From: Pigmentiphaga kullae | GTDB lineage: Bacteria > Pseudomonadota > Gammaproteobacteria > Burkholderiales > Burkholderiaceae_B | Reading direction: 5' to 3' | Assembly: GCF_004216695.1 (NCBI RefSeq) | Contig: NZ_SGXC01000001.1 | Coordinates: 2,852,001-2,916,000, forward strand | Length of the DNA stretch: 64,000 bases | Shown: one piece after another, positions 50,529 through 58,639 of the stretch | Layout of the letters: every line of letters begins with the position of its first letter | Position numbering within the stretch: the stretch's first letter is position 1 | The notes under the pieces: model-generated | Seen by the model: the letters and a program-made list of their open reading frames with translations, nothing else | Databases searched by the model: none | Told to the model about the DNA's origin: nothing | Program-made: the position numbers and the translations under genes

Positions 50529-51521
50529 ATGAAGACACGCTTTGGAACAAGAGCCAGGATCTGGCTGGCCCTGGCTGCCGCGGTGCTGGCGCCGGCTGCC
50601 GCGTCCGCCCAGGACCAGGCCGGCCGGTATCCGGACCGCATGATCAAGCTCATCGTGCCCTATACGCCCGGCGGCCTGGTGGACACGTTCACCCGCACCC
50701 TGGCCGAAGACATGGCCGGCCGGCTGGGGCAGCCCGTCGTCGTGGAGAACCGCCCCGGCGCCAACCAGGCCATCGGGGCCAACGCCGCCGCCCGCGCTGC
50801 GCCCGATGGCTACACCCTGTTCGTCAGCTCGCAAACCGGCATGATCCTGAACCCGCTGACGACCAAGGGGCTGCTCGTGGATCCGGCGAAGGATTTCACG
50901 CCCATCGCCACGATGTTCTCCACCCCTTTCTATCTCGTGGTCAACAGTTCCGTGCCGGTGAAAACCGTCCAGGAACTGATCGCGCTGGCGAAATCCAAAC
51001 CCGGCAAACTCACCTACGGTTCCTTGGGCCGCGGCGGCACCCACCATCTGGCGGGCGAAATGCTCACGCGCCGTACCGGCACGAATATCCTGCACGTGCC
51101 GTACAAGGGCAGCGCCCCGGCCATGAACGACTTGTTGGGCGGTCAGATCGACATGATGTTCGAGGGCGGCACCTCGACGCTTCCCTACGTCCAGTCCGGC
51201 CGGCTGCGCGCCCTGGCCTCCACCGGCAAAACGCGCAGCGAAGCCATGCCCGATCTGCCGGCGCTGAACGAAATCATTCCCGGGTTCTCGATGACGGTCT
51301 GGATCGGCCTGGTTGCGCCGACCGGCATCCCCCAGCCGATCGCGGACAAGCTGAACGCCGCCGTGCAGGCCATGCTGAAACTGCCTTCCACGCACGAGAA
51401 GTTCGCGCCCGTTGGCATAGAAATGATGCCCGGCTCGCAAGCCGATTTCGCCAGGTTGATCCAATCGGATATTCCGACCTGGTCCAAGATCGTTCAGGAC
51501 GCGGGCATAGAACCGCAGTAG
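50529..51521 (+). CDS. Bug-family tripartite tricarboxylate receptor, periplasmic
   Basis: A 330-residue Bug receptor. A Sec signal (MKTRFGTRARIWLALAAAVL) is cleaved near ASAQ. The mature part has GRYPDRMIKLIVPYTPGGLV and HVPYKGSAPAMNDLLGGQID. AGGAGG 6 bases before the ATG at 50529 fixes the start. It is divergent from a UbiD-family decarboxylase, so the ligand is plausibly an aromatic or unsaturated carboxylate that the enzyme decarboxylates. No TctAB gene is adjacent. Confidence 0.94.
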   Translation: MKTRFGTRARIWLALAAAVLAPAAASAQDQAGRYPDRMIKLIVPYTPGGLVDTFTRTLAEDMAGRLGQPVVVENRPGANQAIGANAAARAAPDGYTLFVSSQTGMILNPLTTKGLLVDPAKDFTPIATMFSTPFYLVVNSSVPVKTVQELIALAKSKPGKLTYGSLGRGGTHHLAGEMLTRRTGTNILHVPYKGSAPAMNDLLGGQIDMMFEGGTSTLPYVQSGRLRALASTGKTRSEAMPDLPALNEIIPGFSMTVWIGLVAPTGIPQPIADKLNAAVQAMLKLPSTHEKFAPVGIEMMPGSQADFARLIQSDIPTWSKIVQDAGIEPQ

Positions 51522-51614
51522 ATCTCCCGCCTGACACGCCATCCGACCGCCGCATCGAGCCTGCTTCCGGTTCCGATGCGGTAAAGTCGCTCGATGCTTC
51601 GGATGGAGAGTTTG

Positions 51615-52682
51615 ATGAACCCGAGAATGTCCCGCTACGCGTCAGCCTGCGCCGCCTTGCTTGCCTGCGCAAGCATGCTGGCTGTTTCGGCTGCGCAAGC
51701 CTGCACCCGCTTTGTCTATCTCGGCGCCGGCGGCCATGTCGTCACGGCGCGTTCGATGGACTGGAAGGTCGACGTCGGTACCAACCTGTGGGTGTTCCCG
51801 CGCGGCATGAGGCGATCCGGCGAAGCCGGCCCGAATTCCATTCAATGGACCTCGAAGTACGGAAGCGTCATCGCCTCGGGCTATGACATCTCGACAACGG
51901 ACGGCATGAACGAAGCGGGGCTGGTGGCCAATGTCCTGTGGCTGGTCGAGTCCTCCTACCCCGCCTACGACGGCAAGACGCCCGGCCTGACGCTCGCTGC
52001 CTGGGCGCAATACGCGCTCGACAACTTCGCCACCGTCCAGGAGGCGGTCGACACCTTGGCGAAAGAGCCTTTCACCGTCGTGACCGACAACGTCCCCGGC
52101 GAGGCCCGCCTGGCGACCTTGCACCTCTCGCTCTCGGACGCCAGCGGCGACAGCGCCATCATCGAGTACATCGACGGCAAGCAGGTCATCCACCACAGCC
52201 GCGACTACCAGGTCATGACCAACTCGCCGACCTTCGACAAACAACTGGCGATGGAGGAATACTGGAAGCAGATCGGCGGGACGGTCATGCTGCCCGGCAC
52301 GAACCGGGCTTCCGACCGGTTTGCCCGGGCGGCGTTCTACGTCAACGCGATTCCCAAGACGGAAGATCCGCTGGAGACGATCGCCAGTGTCTTCAGCGTC
52401 ATCCGCAACGTCTCGGTGCCCCTGGGCATCACCACGCCGGACCAGCCCAATATTTCCTCGACCCGCTGGCGCACCGTCGCCGACCACAAGCACAAGCGCT
52501 ATTTCTTCGAGTCGGCGCTGACGCCCAATATCTTCTGGGTCGATCTGACGAAGCTGGATTTCTCGCGCGAAACCGGACGGGTGATGAAGCTCGACCTCGG
52601 CCCGAATCAGGCGAACATCTATTCAGGCATGGCCAACGGCGGATTCAAGCAGGCGGCGCCTTTCAAGTTCCTCGGGATCTGA
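51615..52682 (+). CDS. Linear amide C-N hydrolase, choloylglycine/penicillin-V-acylase type
   Basis: A 355-residue exported Ntn-hydrolase. The signal peptide (residues 1-29) ends AAQA and is followed by Cys30 in ACTRFVYLG. Removing the signal would expose the N-terminal nucleophile Cys used by this family. SMDWKVDVGTNLWVFPRGM, GMNEAGLVANVLWL and PTFDKQLAMEEYW are family stretches. Relatives hydrolyse bile salts, penicillin V or N-acyl homoserine lactones. The start at 51615 is preferred for its GGAGAG spacing and signal; ATGs at 51594 and 51603 are possible. It likely stands as a single gene, ending at a bidirectional terminator. Confidence 0.88.
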   Translation: MNPRMSRYASACAALLACASMLAVSAAQACTRFVYLGAGGHVVTARSMDWKVDVGTNLWVFPRGMRRSGEAGPNSIQWTSKYGSVIASGYDISTTDGMNEAGLVANVLWLVESSYPAYDGKTPGLTLAAWAQYALDNFATVQEAVDTLAKEPFTVVTDNVPGEARLATLHLSLSDASGDSAIIEYIDGKQVIHHSRDYQVMTNSPTFDKQLAMEEYWKQIGGTVMLPGTNRASDRFARAAFYVNAIPKTEDPLETIASVFSVIRNVSVPLGITTPDQPNISSTRWRTVADHKHKRYFFESALTPNIFWVDLTKLDFSRETGRVMKLDLGPNQANIYSGMANGGFKQAAPFKFLGI

Positions 52683-52715
52683 ATCGATCAGCCTCATTTC
52701 GACCGCCCATAACAA

Positions 52716-52739
52716 ACAAGCCCTCTTGCGAGGGCTTGT
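52716..52739. terminator. Bidirectional terminator between Ntn-hydrolase and cold-shock genes
   Basis: A perfect 10-base-pair stem, ACAAGCCCTC (52716-52725) with GAGGGCTTGT (52730-52739), and a 4-base loop. GTCTTT follows on the plus strand and TTGTTATG on the minus strand. It lies midway between the two convergent stops. Confidence 0.8.
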
Positions 52740-52782
52740 CGTCTTTGAACCTACGCCGTCACCAACCGGCGTATGCCAAGAA

Positions 52783-52986
52783 TCACAGCGGGGTGATCTT
52801 GGTCGCCTGGGGACCCTTGGGGCCTTGGCCGGCGATAAAGCTGACGCGCTGGTTTTCCTGCAGCGACTTGTAGCCGTCGCCCTGGATTTCGGAGAAATGC
52901 GCGAACAGGTCCTTGCCGCCGTTGTCCGGCATGATGAAGCCGAAGCCCTTTTCCGAGTTGAACCACTTGACGATACCGGTTTCCAT
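52783..52986 (-). CDS. Cold-shock-domain protein (CspA family)
   Basis: A 67-residue cold-shock protein. RNP1 is KGFGFIMP in [17 protein letters not shown], and RNP2 is DLFAHFSEI, where the usual V before H is A. It binds single-stranded RNA or DNA in the cytosol and melts mRNA structure. Full length for the family. A long region (52987-53225) precedes it on its strand, enough for a structured cold-shock leader, but I see no defined element there. Confidence 0.95.
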   Translation of the reverse strand: METGIVKWFNSEKGFGFIMPDNGGKDLFAHFSEIQGDGYKSLQENQRVSFIAGQGPKGPQATKITPL

Positions 52987-53225
52987 AATTGTTTCCTTGA
53001 TGGAGAGATGGGCTCATGCCCGGGACGAGACGATCAAGGAGGGACTAGAACAATTTATGGCGCACTGGTGGATCGCACACAACCGCAGGAATCGCAACGC
53101 TTGAAGATCTGCATACACTATCGGGCCTGCGGCGCTTGCCGTCAAGGCGTATTGTGTGACAGGGAGGGGGCTACGGGGGCGGATATGCAATTATTCTTCC
53201 GAAACCGCCATTTTCCCTCGCTCCG

Positions 53226-54122
53226 ATGCTCCAGCCCCAGGCTCTTCGCTACTTCGCCGAGGTCGTCCGCACCGGCTCCCTGCGCCGGGCGTCCGAACTC
53301 TTTTTCGTCGCCCCCAGCGCCATCAGTCGCCAGATCGTGAACCTGGAGCAGGAACTGGGCGCGCCGCTGTTCGAGCGCTCGCCGCGCGGCATGCTGCCCA
53401 CCGAGGCGGGCAGCATGCTGTTCGAATTCGTCTGCGACAGCGACCACCGCATCGAGCGCATCCGCTCCGATCTCCACGACTTGACCGACCTGCGACGAGG
53501 CACGGTCCGGCTGGCGGTGATCGAGGCCGTGACCGGGGACTTCCTGCCAGGGCTGATGACGCGCTTCAGTGCCGCGTATCCGGGCATCGATTTCCAGGTG
53601 GAAGTCTGCGGCACGCACCAGATCGCCGACCGGGTGGTCGACGAATCGGCCGAGATCGGGCTGGCGTTCGACGTGCTCAGCCGCGAGGACCTGGTGCTGC
53701 AGGGCCGGCTGGCGCAGCCCTTGCAGGTGATCTGCCGTCCGTCCCATCCGCTGGCGCGCCGCAAATCGCTGCGCATGACGGATCTTGCCGGCGAGCGGAT
53801 GGTGTTGCCCGACGAGACCTTCGGCACCCGCTATCTGATCGATCACGCCGCCGCGCGCGCCGGCGTCGCGCTGTCGGTGCACTGCGTGGCCAATTCGCTG
53901 CAATTGCTCAAGACGCTGGTGGCGGGTTCGGACGTGATCTCGTGCATGCCGCCGCTGACGTTCGCGCACGAAGAAGCGGCCGGATTGTTGGCGGGGGTGC
54001 CGGTTTCGGACAAGTCATGCCGGCAGGCCAGCCTGGACATCATCACGGCGCGGCACCACAAGCTCTCGGCTGCGGCGCGGGCCTTTCTGGAGCCGCTGCT
54101 CGAGATGTGCAAAGGGCGGTGA
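53226..54122 (+). CDS. LysR-family transcriptional regulator
   Basis: A 298-residue LysR-type regulator. The N-terminal winged helix-turn-helix (LQPQALRYFAEVVRTGSLRR, FVAPSAISRQIVNLEQELGA) covers residues 1-60. The effector domain follows (RRGTVRLAVIEAVTGDFLPG). It is co-directional with the ALDH-Bug-CoA gene run that starts 117 bases downstream, and two dyads in that gap are good candidates for its operators. It is likely the specific regulator of the cluster. The inducer is unknown. Confidence 0.93.
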   Translation: MLQPQALRYFAEVVRTGSLRRASELFFVAPSAISRQIVNLEQELGAPLFERSPRGMLPTEAGSMLFEFVCDSDHRIERIRSDLHDLTDLRRGTVRLAVIEAVTGDFLPGLMTRFSAAYPGIDFQVEVCGTHQIADRVVDESAEIGLAFDVLSREDLVLQGRLAQPLQVICRPSHPLARRKSLRMTDLAGERMVLPDETFGTRYLIDHAAARAGVALSVHCVANSLQLLKTLVAGSDVISCMPPLTFAHEEAAGLLAGVPVSDKSCRQASLDIITARHHKLSAAARAFLEPLLEMCKGR

Positions 54123-54135
54123 TCTCATTCTAGGT

Positions 54136-54152
54136 GTTCTGTTTTTCAGAAC
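54136..54152. promoter_or_regulatory. LysR-type operator candidate before the ALDH gene
   Basis: GTTCTG-TTTTT-CAGAAC is a perfect dyad that includes a T-N11-A core, 14 bases after the LysR stop. This is the classic shape of a LysR-type recognition site. Confidence 0.45.
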
Positions 54153-54201
54153 GCTGCCATCACCTGGTACTCGCTTCCGTGTGTCAGTCCTGCCGCGTTT
54201 A

Positions 54202-54217
54202 ATGAAAGCACTTTCAT
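54202..54217. promoter_or_regulatory. Second dyad directly before the ALDH gene
   Basis: ATGAAAG-CA-CTTTCAT is a 7-base perfect inverted repeat with 2-base spacer, ending 21 bases before the ALDH ATG. It is a candidate activator or repressor site near the start of transcription. Confidence 0.4.
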
Positions 54218-54238
54218 GGAACGCCTGGAGCCTGCCGC

Positions 54239-55693
54239 ATGACCTTAGAGAAAATCCTGTCTCCCTATGACGGCAGCGTCGTGGGCGAAATGCCGGTTGC
54301 CAGCGCCGCCGACGTGGAGCGGGCCATGGTCCGGGCGCAGCGCGCCTTCGAGATCATGCGCAAGCTGCCGCGTTTCGCGCGCGCCGACATCCTGGCGCGG
54401 GCGGCGGAGTTGCTGAAGGCGCGGCGCGACGAGTTCGTGCGTACCATCGCCGCCGAGGCGGGCAAGCCGCTGTATGACGCCCGCGGCGAGGTGTCGCGGG
54501 CGATCTTCAACCTGACCAACGCGGCCGCGGAGGCCCGGCTCCAGCATGGCGACGAGGTGCCGCTGGACGCGGATGCCGGGGTGTTCGAGTACCAGACCAC
54601 GGACGCCGATGGCCGTCCGGCCTCGCTGGCGGACCTGGACCACGCGGCGCTGGCGTCGATGCGCCGCCGTGTGGGAATCGCGCGCCGCTTTCCGATCGGG
54701 ACCATTCTGGCCATTGCGCCCTTCAATTTCCCACTGAATCTGGTGATGCACAAGGTCGCCCCGGCGATCGCGGTCGGCAACAGCGTGGTGCTCAAGCCGG
54801 CGCCGCAGACGCCGCTTACCGCGCTGCTGCTGCAGAAGCTGCTGGCCGACGCCGGGCTGCCCGAAGGCGCGCTGGAGGTCGTCCATTGCCCGGTGGATGT
54901 TGCCGAAACCATGGTGCGTGACGAGCGCTTCGCGATGGTCACTTTCACCGGCAGCGCCAAAGTGGGTTGGCACATCAAGGCTATCGCGGGCCGCAAGAAG
55001 GTGGCGCTGGAGCTGGGCGGCAACGGCACGGTGATCGTGGCCGAGGATGCCGACCTGGACCTGGCCGCCGCGCGCTGCGTGCGGGGCGGGGTGGTGTATG
55101 GCGGCCAGTACTGCATAGGGGTGCAGCGCATCCTGGTGCAGGAGTCGGTGGCCGATGCCTTCATCGAGAAGCTGGTCGCGAAGGTCAAGGCCTGCCGCGT
55201 GGGCAATCCGATGGAAGAGGGCGTCGACGTCGGCCCTGTCATCGACGAAAACTCGGCCCGGCGCATCCAGTCGTGGGTGGACGAGGCCGTGGCCCAGGGC
55301 GCGCGCGTGCTGGCGGGCGGGTCGCGCGAACGCGCGGTGGTGATGCCGACGGTGCTGACCGACACCCGACCCGGCATGAAGGTGGAGGATGAGGAGATAT
55401 TCGGGCCCGTCGTCACTGTGAACCGTTACCGGGATTTCGACCAGGCGGTGCGGCGTGCCGCCGATTCGAAGTACGGATTGCAGGGCGGCATCTTCACGCA
55501 GGATCTGCGCCGCGCCTTCCGCGCGATCGAGGATTGGGAGGTCGGCGGCCTGATGATCAACGACGTGCCGATCTACCGCATCGACAACATGCCCTTCGGC
55601 GGGTGGAAGGAGTCGGGCACCGGCCGCGAAGGTACGCGCTACGCCATGGACGAGATGTCCGAGATCCGCCTGATGGTCATCAACTACGCCTGA
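54239..55693 (+). CDS. NAD(P)-dependent aldehyde dehydrogenase
   Basis: A 484-residue aldehyde dehydrogenase. The catalytic Glu is in ELGGNG (about residue 258), the catalytic Cys is in GGQYCIGVQRI (about 292), and the cofactor motif FTGSAKVGWHIK precedes them. APFNFPLNLVMHKVAPAIAV is the substrate channel stretch. It oxidises an aldehyde to an acid, or may act as a semialdehyde dehydrogenase. GGAG 8 bases before the ATG fixes the start. It heads the catabolic run after the LysR gene and is followed 37 bases later by a Bug gene. The substrate is unknown. Confidence 0.93.
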   Translation: MTLEKILSPYDGSVVGEMPVASAADVERAMVRAQRAFEIMRKLPRFARADILARAAELLKARRDEFVRTIAAEAGKPLYDARGEVSRAIFNLTNAAAEARLQHGDEVPLDADAGVFEYQTTDADGRPASLADLDHAALASMRRRVGIARRFPIGTILAIAPFNFPLNLVMHKVAPAIAVGNSVVLKPAPQTPLTALLLQKLLADAGLPEGALEVVHCPVDVAETMVRDERFAMVTFTGSAKVGWHIKAIAGRKKVALELGGNGTVIVAEDADLDLAAARCVRGGVVYGGQYCIGVQRILVQESVADAFIEKLVAKVKACRVGNPMEEGVDVGPVIDENSARRIQSWVDEAVAQGARVLAGGSRERAVVMPTVLTDTRPGMKVEDEEIFGPVVTVNRYRDFDQAVRRAADSKYGLQGGIFTQDLRRAFRAIEDWEVGGLMINDVPIYRIDNMPFGGWKESGTGREGTRYAMDEMSEIRLMVINYA

Positions 55694-55730
55694 TCCTTTC
55701 CCTTGCCGCACTGACGCCAGGAGCCTGTCC

Positions 55731-56687
55731 ATGAAACGCTTGACCGTATTCTGCTGGATCGCCGCCTTCTCCGTGCTGTCGGGCACCGCCCGCGCCGACA
55801 CCTATCCGTCCAAGCCCATCAAGATGCTGGTGCCGTTCCCGGCTGGCGGCACGGTGGATTTCTTCGCCCGCACGGTGGGCCCTCGGCTGGCCGAGGCGCT
55901 GGGCCAGCCGGTGCTGATCGAGAACCGCTCGGGCGCGGGCGGCAACATCGCCGTCGAGGCGGTGGCCAAGTCGCCCGCCGATGGCTACACGCTGTTGATG
56001 GGGTCCGAGATCGTCTCGATCAACATCACGCTGTACGAGAAGCTGGGCTACGACCCGGAGAAGGACCTGGCGCCGGTGGTGCTGGTGGGTACCGTGCCCA
56101 ACATCCTGCTGGTCAGCCCTTCGCTGCCGGTCAAGTCCACGCAGGAACTGATCGCCTACGCCAAGTCAGGCAAGAAGATGTCGTATGCGTCCACCGGCCT
56201 GGGCACCTCCAGCCAGTTGTCGTCCGAGCTGTTCAAGTCGGTGGCGGGGATCGACGTGCTGCACGTGCCGTACAAGGGCGGGGCGCCGGCCATCGTCGAT
56301 CTGGCCGGCGGCCAGGTCGAGATGATGTTCGTGAATATGCCCACCGGGCTGCCCATGGTCAAGGGCGGCAAGGTGCGCATTCTGGCGGTGACCAGCGCGC
56401 AGCGCGCGCCGCAGGTGCCGGACGTGCCCACCATCGCCGAGACCCTGCCGGGCTTCGAGACCTCGGCCTGGTCCGCCCTCTACGCGCCCGCCGGCACGCC
56501 CAAGCCGGTGATCGACAAGCTCAACGCCGCCATGGTGAAGATCCTGCAAATGCCCGATGTGAAGGCCGCGCTGGCCGAGCAGGGCGCCGTGCCGGCCGGA
56601 GGCACGCCGCAAGCGCTGGGCGATTTCACGAAGTCCGAGATCGTCAAATGGGAAAAGATCATCAAGGCGTCCGGCGCCAAGATATAG
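55731..56687 (+). CDS. Bug-family tripartite tricarboxylate receptor, periplasmic
   Basis: A 318-residue Bug receptor. A Sec signal (MKRLTVFCWIAAFSVLSGTA) is cleaved near ARADT. The mature start DTYPSKPIKMLVPFPAGGTV and HVPYKGGAPAIVDLAGGQVE are family marks. AGGAG 10 bases upstream supports the ATG. It lies between the ALDH gene and a substrate-binding-like gene 32 bases downstream. It is the first of three Bug genes in this cluster. Its ligand is probably a carboxylate of the pathway. Confidence 0.94.
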   Translation: MKRLTVFCWIAAFSVLSGTARADTYPSKPIKMLVPFPAGGTVDFFARTVGPRLAEALGQPVLIENRSGAGGNIAVEAVAKSPADGYTLLMGSEIVSINITLYEKLGYDPEKDLAPVVLVGTVPNILLVSPSLPVKSTQELIAYAKSGKKMSYASTGLGTSSQLSSELFKSVAGIDVLHVPYKGGAPAIVDLAGGQVEMMFVNMPTGLPMVKGGKVRILAVTSAQRAPQVPDVPTIAETLPGFETSAWSALYAPAGTPKPVIDKLNAAMVKILQMPDVKAALAEQGAVPAGGTPQALGDFTKSEIVKWEKIIKASGAKI

Positions 56688-56719
56688 TCCATCGATCCAC
56701 CCGCGCCACGAGGCCCCGC

Positions 56720-57676
56720 ATGCCCCAACCCTCCATCCGCATCGCCGTCGGCGACTACGACCGTACCCGCGCCCTGGTCGACGGCAGCGTCGGCGTCCAG
56801 GGCTTCGAGACCCGGTTCGCCACCGGCGACCTCGAGACCATCTTCTCGCAGGCCTTCCAGACCGCCGAGTACGAGGTCACCGAGCTGTCGTTCAGCAATT
56901 TCCTGATCGCCAGCGTGCGCGGCGGCTGCCCTTATATGGCCCTGCCGATCTTCCCGTCGCGCTCGTTCCGCCACTCGGCCATCTACGTGCGCGCCGGCAT
57001 TGCCACGCCGGCCGACCTGGGCGGCAAGCGCATCGGCCTGCGCGAGTATTCCAACACGGTGGCGCTGGTCGCGCGCGGCATGCTGTCGGACGAGTACGGT
57101 TTCGATCCGGGTAGCTGCGAGTGGTTCGCCGGCGACGTGGACCACGTGGAGCGGGACACGATCGATTCGCGCAACTGGCCCAAGGGGGTGAGGATTCAGG
57201 CCGCGCAGGGCCGCACGCTGTCGTCGATGATGGAGGCCGGCCAGCTCGATGCGCTGATCGCCTACACGCCGCCGACGGCCTTCGGGCGCGCCGGCGTGGG
57301 CCGCCTGTTCCCCGACTGGCGCGACGTGGAAAAGGACTACTACGCGCGCACGCGGCGTTTTCCCATCATGCACGTGATCGCGCTGCGGCGCGACGTGGCC
57401 GAGGCCAACCCGCACCTGCCCAGGGCGCTGCTGGCCGCCTTCGACCAGGCCAAGCGGGTGGCGCAGGATCGCCTGGCCATCCACCAGGCGCTGCCCATCA
57501 TGCTGCCGTGGATGCAGGCCGAGGCCGAAAGCACGCAGGCGCTGATGGGACAGGACTTCTGGCCCTACGGTTTCGAGGCCAACCGCGACATGATCGAGAC
57601 GCAGATCCGCTGGTCGCACGAGCAGGGCCTGATCCCGCGCCGGCCGGCCGCCGAGGAGTTGTTCCCGGGCTGGTAA
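56720..57676 (+). CDS. Substrate-binding-like protein (4,5-dihydroxyphthalate decarboxylase / NMT1-like fold)
   Basis: A 318-residue protein with a periplasmic-binding-protein fold but no signal peptide. It begins MPQPSIRIAVGDYDRTRALV and contains YEVTELSFSNFLIASVRGGC, GGKRIGLREYSNTVALVARG and LPRALLAAFDQAKRVAQDRL. This combination is common in proteins annotated as 4,5-dihydroxyphthalate decarboxylase or ABC substrate-binding. Lack of a signal favours a cytosolic enzyme role, possibly decarboxylation or a related step. It is 32 bases after a Bug gene and 161 bases before the citryl-CoA-lyase-like gene. The true activity is uncertain. Confidence 0.78.
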   Translation: MPQPSIRIAVGDYDRTRALVDGSVGVQGFETRFATGDLETIFSQAFQTAEYEVTELSFSNFLIASVRGGCPYMALPIFPSRSFRHSAIYVRAGIATPADLGGKRIGLREYSNTVALVARGMLSDEYGFDPGSCEWFAGDVDHVERDTIDSRNWPKGVRIQAAQGRTLSSMMEAGQLDALIAYTPPTAFGRAGVGRLFPDWRDVEKDYYARTRRFPIMHVIALRRDVAEANPHLPRALLAAFDQAKRVAQDRLAIHQALPIMLPWMQAEAESTQALMGQDFWPYGFEANRDMIETQIRWSHEQGLIPRRPAAEELFPGW

Positions 57677-57739
57677 ACCTTCGCCGGCCGACGATCTCGC
57701 ACCACTATTAGTCTCCCGCATACAGGGAATGACCGCCTT

Positions 57740-57760
57740 CTATTGGACGCCGGCCAATAG
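57740..57760. promoter_or_regulatory. Operator-like dyad upstream of the lyase gene
   Basis: CTATTGG-N7-CCAATAG is a perfect 7-base dyad containing a T-N11-A core, about 80 bases before the citryl-CoA-lyase-like gene. It suggests a second, regulated promoter inside the cluster. Confidence 0.45.
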
Positions 57761-57785
57761 GAGCGCCTATCTTTCGTCTCCAACA

Positions 57786-57801
57786 GGCGGCGCATGCCGC
57801 C
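57786..57801 (+). promoter_or_regulatory. Leader hairpin before the lyase gene
   Basis: GGCGGC-GCAT-GCCGCC forms a short GC hairpin 36 bases before the ATG, followed by CCCAAAAGC. No T-run is present. It could be a leader structure or a weak terminator; the role is unclear. Confidence 0.3.
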
Positions 57802-57837
57802 CCCAAAAGCATCCACCGAAGTGGAGCAGGAGACGAC

Positions 57838-58638
57838 ATGAGCCGGAACCGGCGGCCGATACGCAGCGGCATGGGCCGCAGCACCCCCGAACGCATTTTC
57901 GTCCAGGGCCTGGATCTGGCCCGGGACATCATCGGCACTCTCAATTTCGGCGACATGGCGTACCTGGAGCTGACCGGGCGCCTGCCCGACGCGCGGCAAT
58001 CCCGGGTATTCAACGCCATTCTCGTCACCCTGGTCGAACATGGCATGACGCCCATGGCCATCGTCGCGCGGCTGACCTACCTGGGGGCGCCGGAGTCCCT
58101 GCAGTCCGCGGTGGCCGCGGGGCTGTGCGGGATGGGAACCACTTTCGCCGGTACAGCCGAAGGCGCGGCACGGATGCTGGAATCCGCCTGGGCCGCTACG
58201 CCGGAGGGCTCGCCAGAAGAGCTTGCGCGTGGCGTGGTCGCGGATTTCCGGAACCGCAGGCAGTCCGTCCCGGGTATCGGCCACAACCTGCACAAACCCG
58301 TTGATCCGCGCACGGGCCGCCTGTTCCAGGTCGCGGCAGAAGAAGGTTATTCCGGACGGTATGTCGACCTGATGCGCGCCATCGGCCAGGAAGCCGAGGC
58401 GGTTTACGGCAAAAGCCTGCCCGTCAATGCCACCGGCGCCATCGGCGCGCTGTGCTGCGAGCTGGGGATCTCCTGGCGCGCGGCGCGTGGCATCGCGGTT
58501 ATGGGCCGGGCGGTGGGGCTGGTCGGCCATCTGGTCGAGGAGCAGGCGCACCCGGTAGCCGCCGAGATCTGGCTGCGCACCGAGGAAGAGGCTGGCGAAC
58601 ACGACACGCCGCCCGCGGGCGGACGACAAGGAGGGTGA
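57838..58638 (+). CDS. Citryl-CoA-lyase-like protein (citrate-synthase fold)
   Basis: A 266-residue protein with the citrate-synthase fold, close to the citryl-CoA lyase end of ATP-citrate lyase. The signature GIGHNLHKPVDPRTGRLF near residue 143 is the active-site His/Asp region, and LNFGDMAYLELTGRLPDARQ is typical at the N-terminus. It is shorter than full citrate synthase (about 430) because it lacks the large N-terminal part, which is normal for this subfamily. It probably cleaves a (hydroxy)acyl-CoA to a keto or oxo acid and an acyl-CoA. AGGAGA 6 bases before the ATG fixes the start. A Bug gene follows after 1 base. Confidence 0.85.
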   Translation: MSRNRRPIRSGMGRSTPERIFVQGLDLARDIIGTLNFGDMAYLELTGRLPDARQSRVFNAILVTLVEHGMTPMAIVARLTYLGAPESLQSAVAAGLCGMGTTFAGTAEGAARMLESAWAATPEGSPEELARGVVADFRNRRQSVPGIGHNLHKPVDPRTGRLFQVAAEEGYSGRYVDLMRAIGQEAEAVYGKSLPVNATGAIGALCCELGISWRAARGIAVMGRAVGLVGHLVEEQAHPVAAEIWLRTEEEAGEHDTPPAGGRQGG

Positions 58639-58639
58639 C

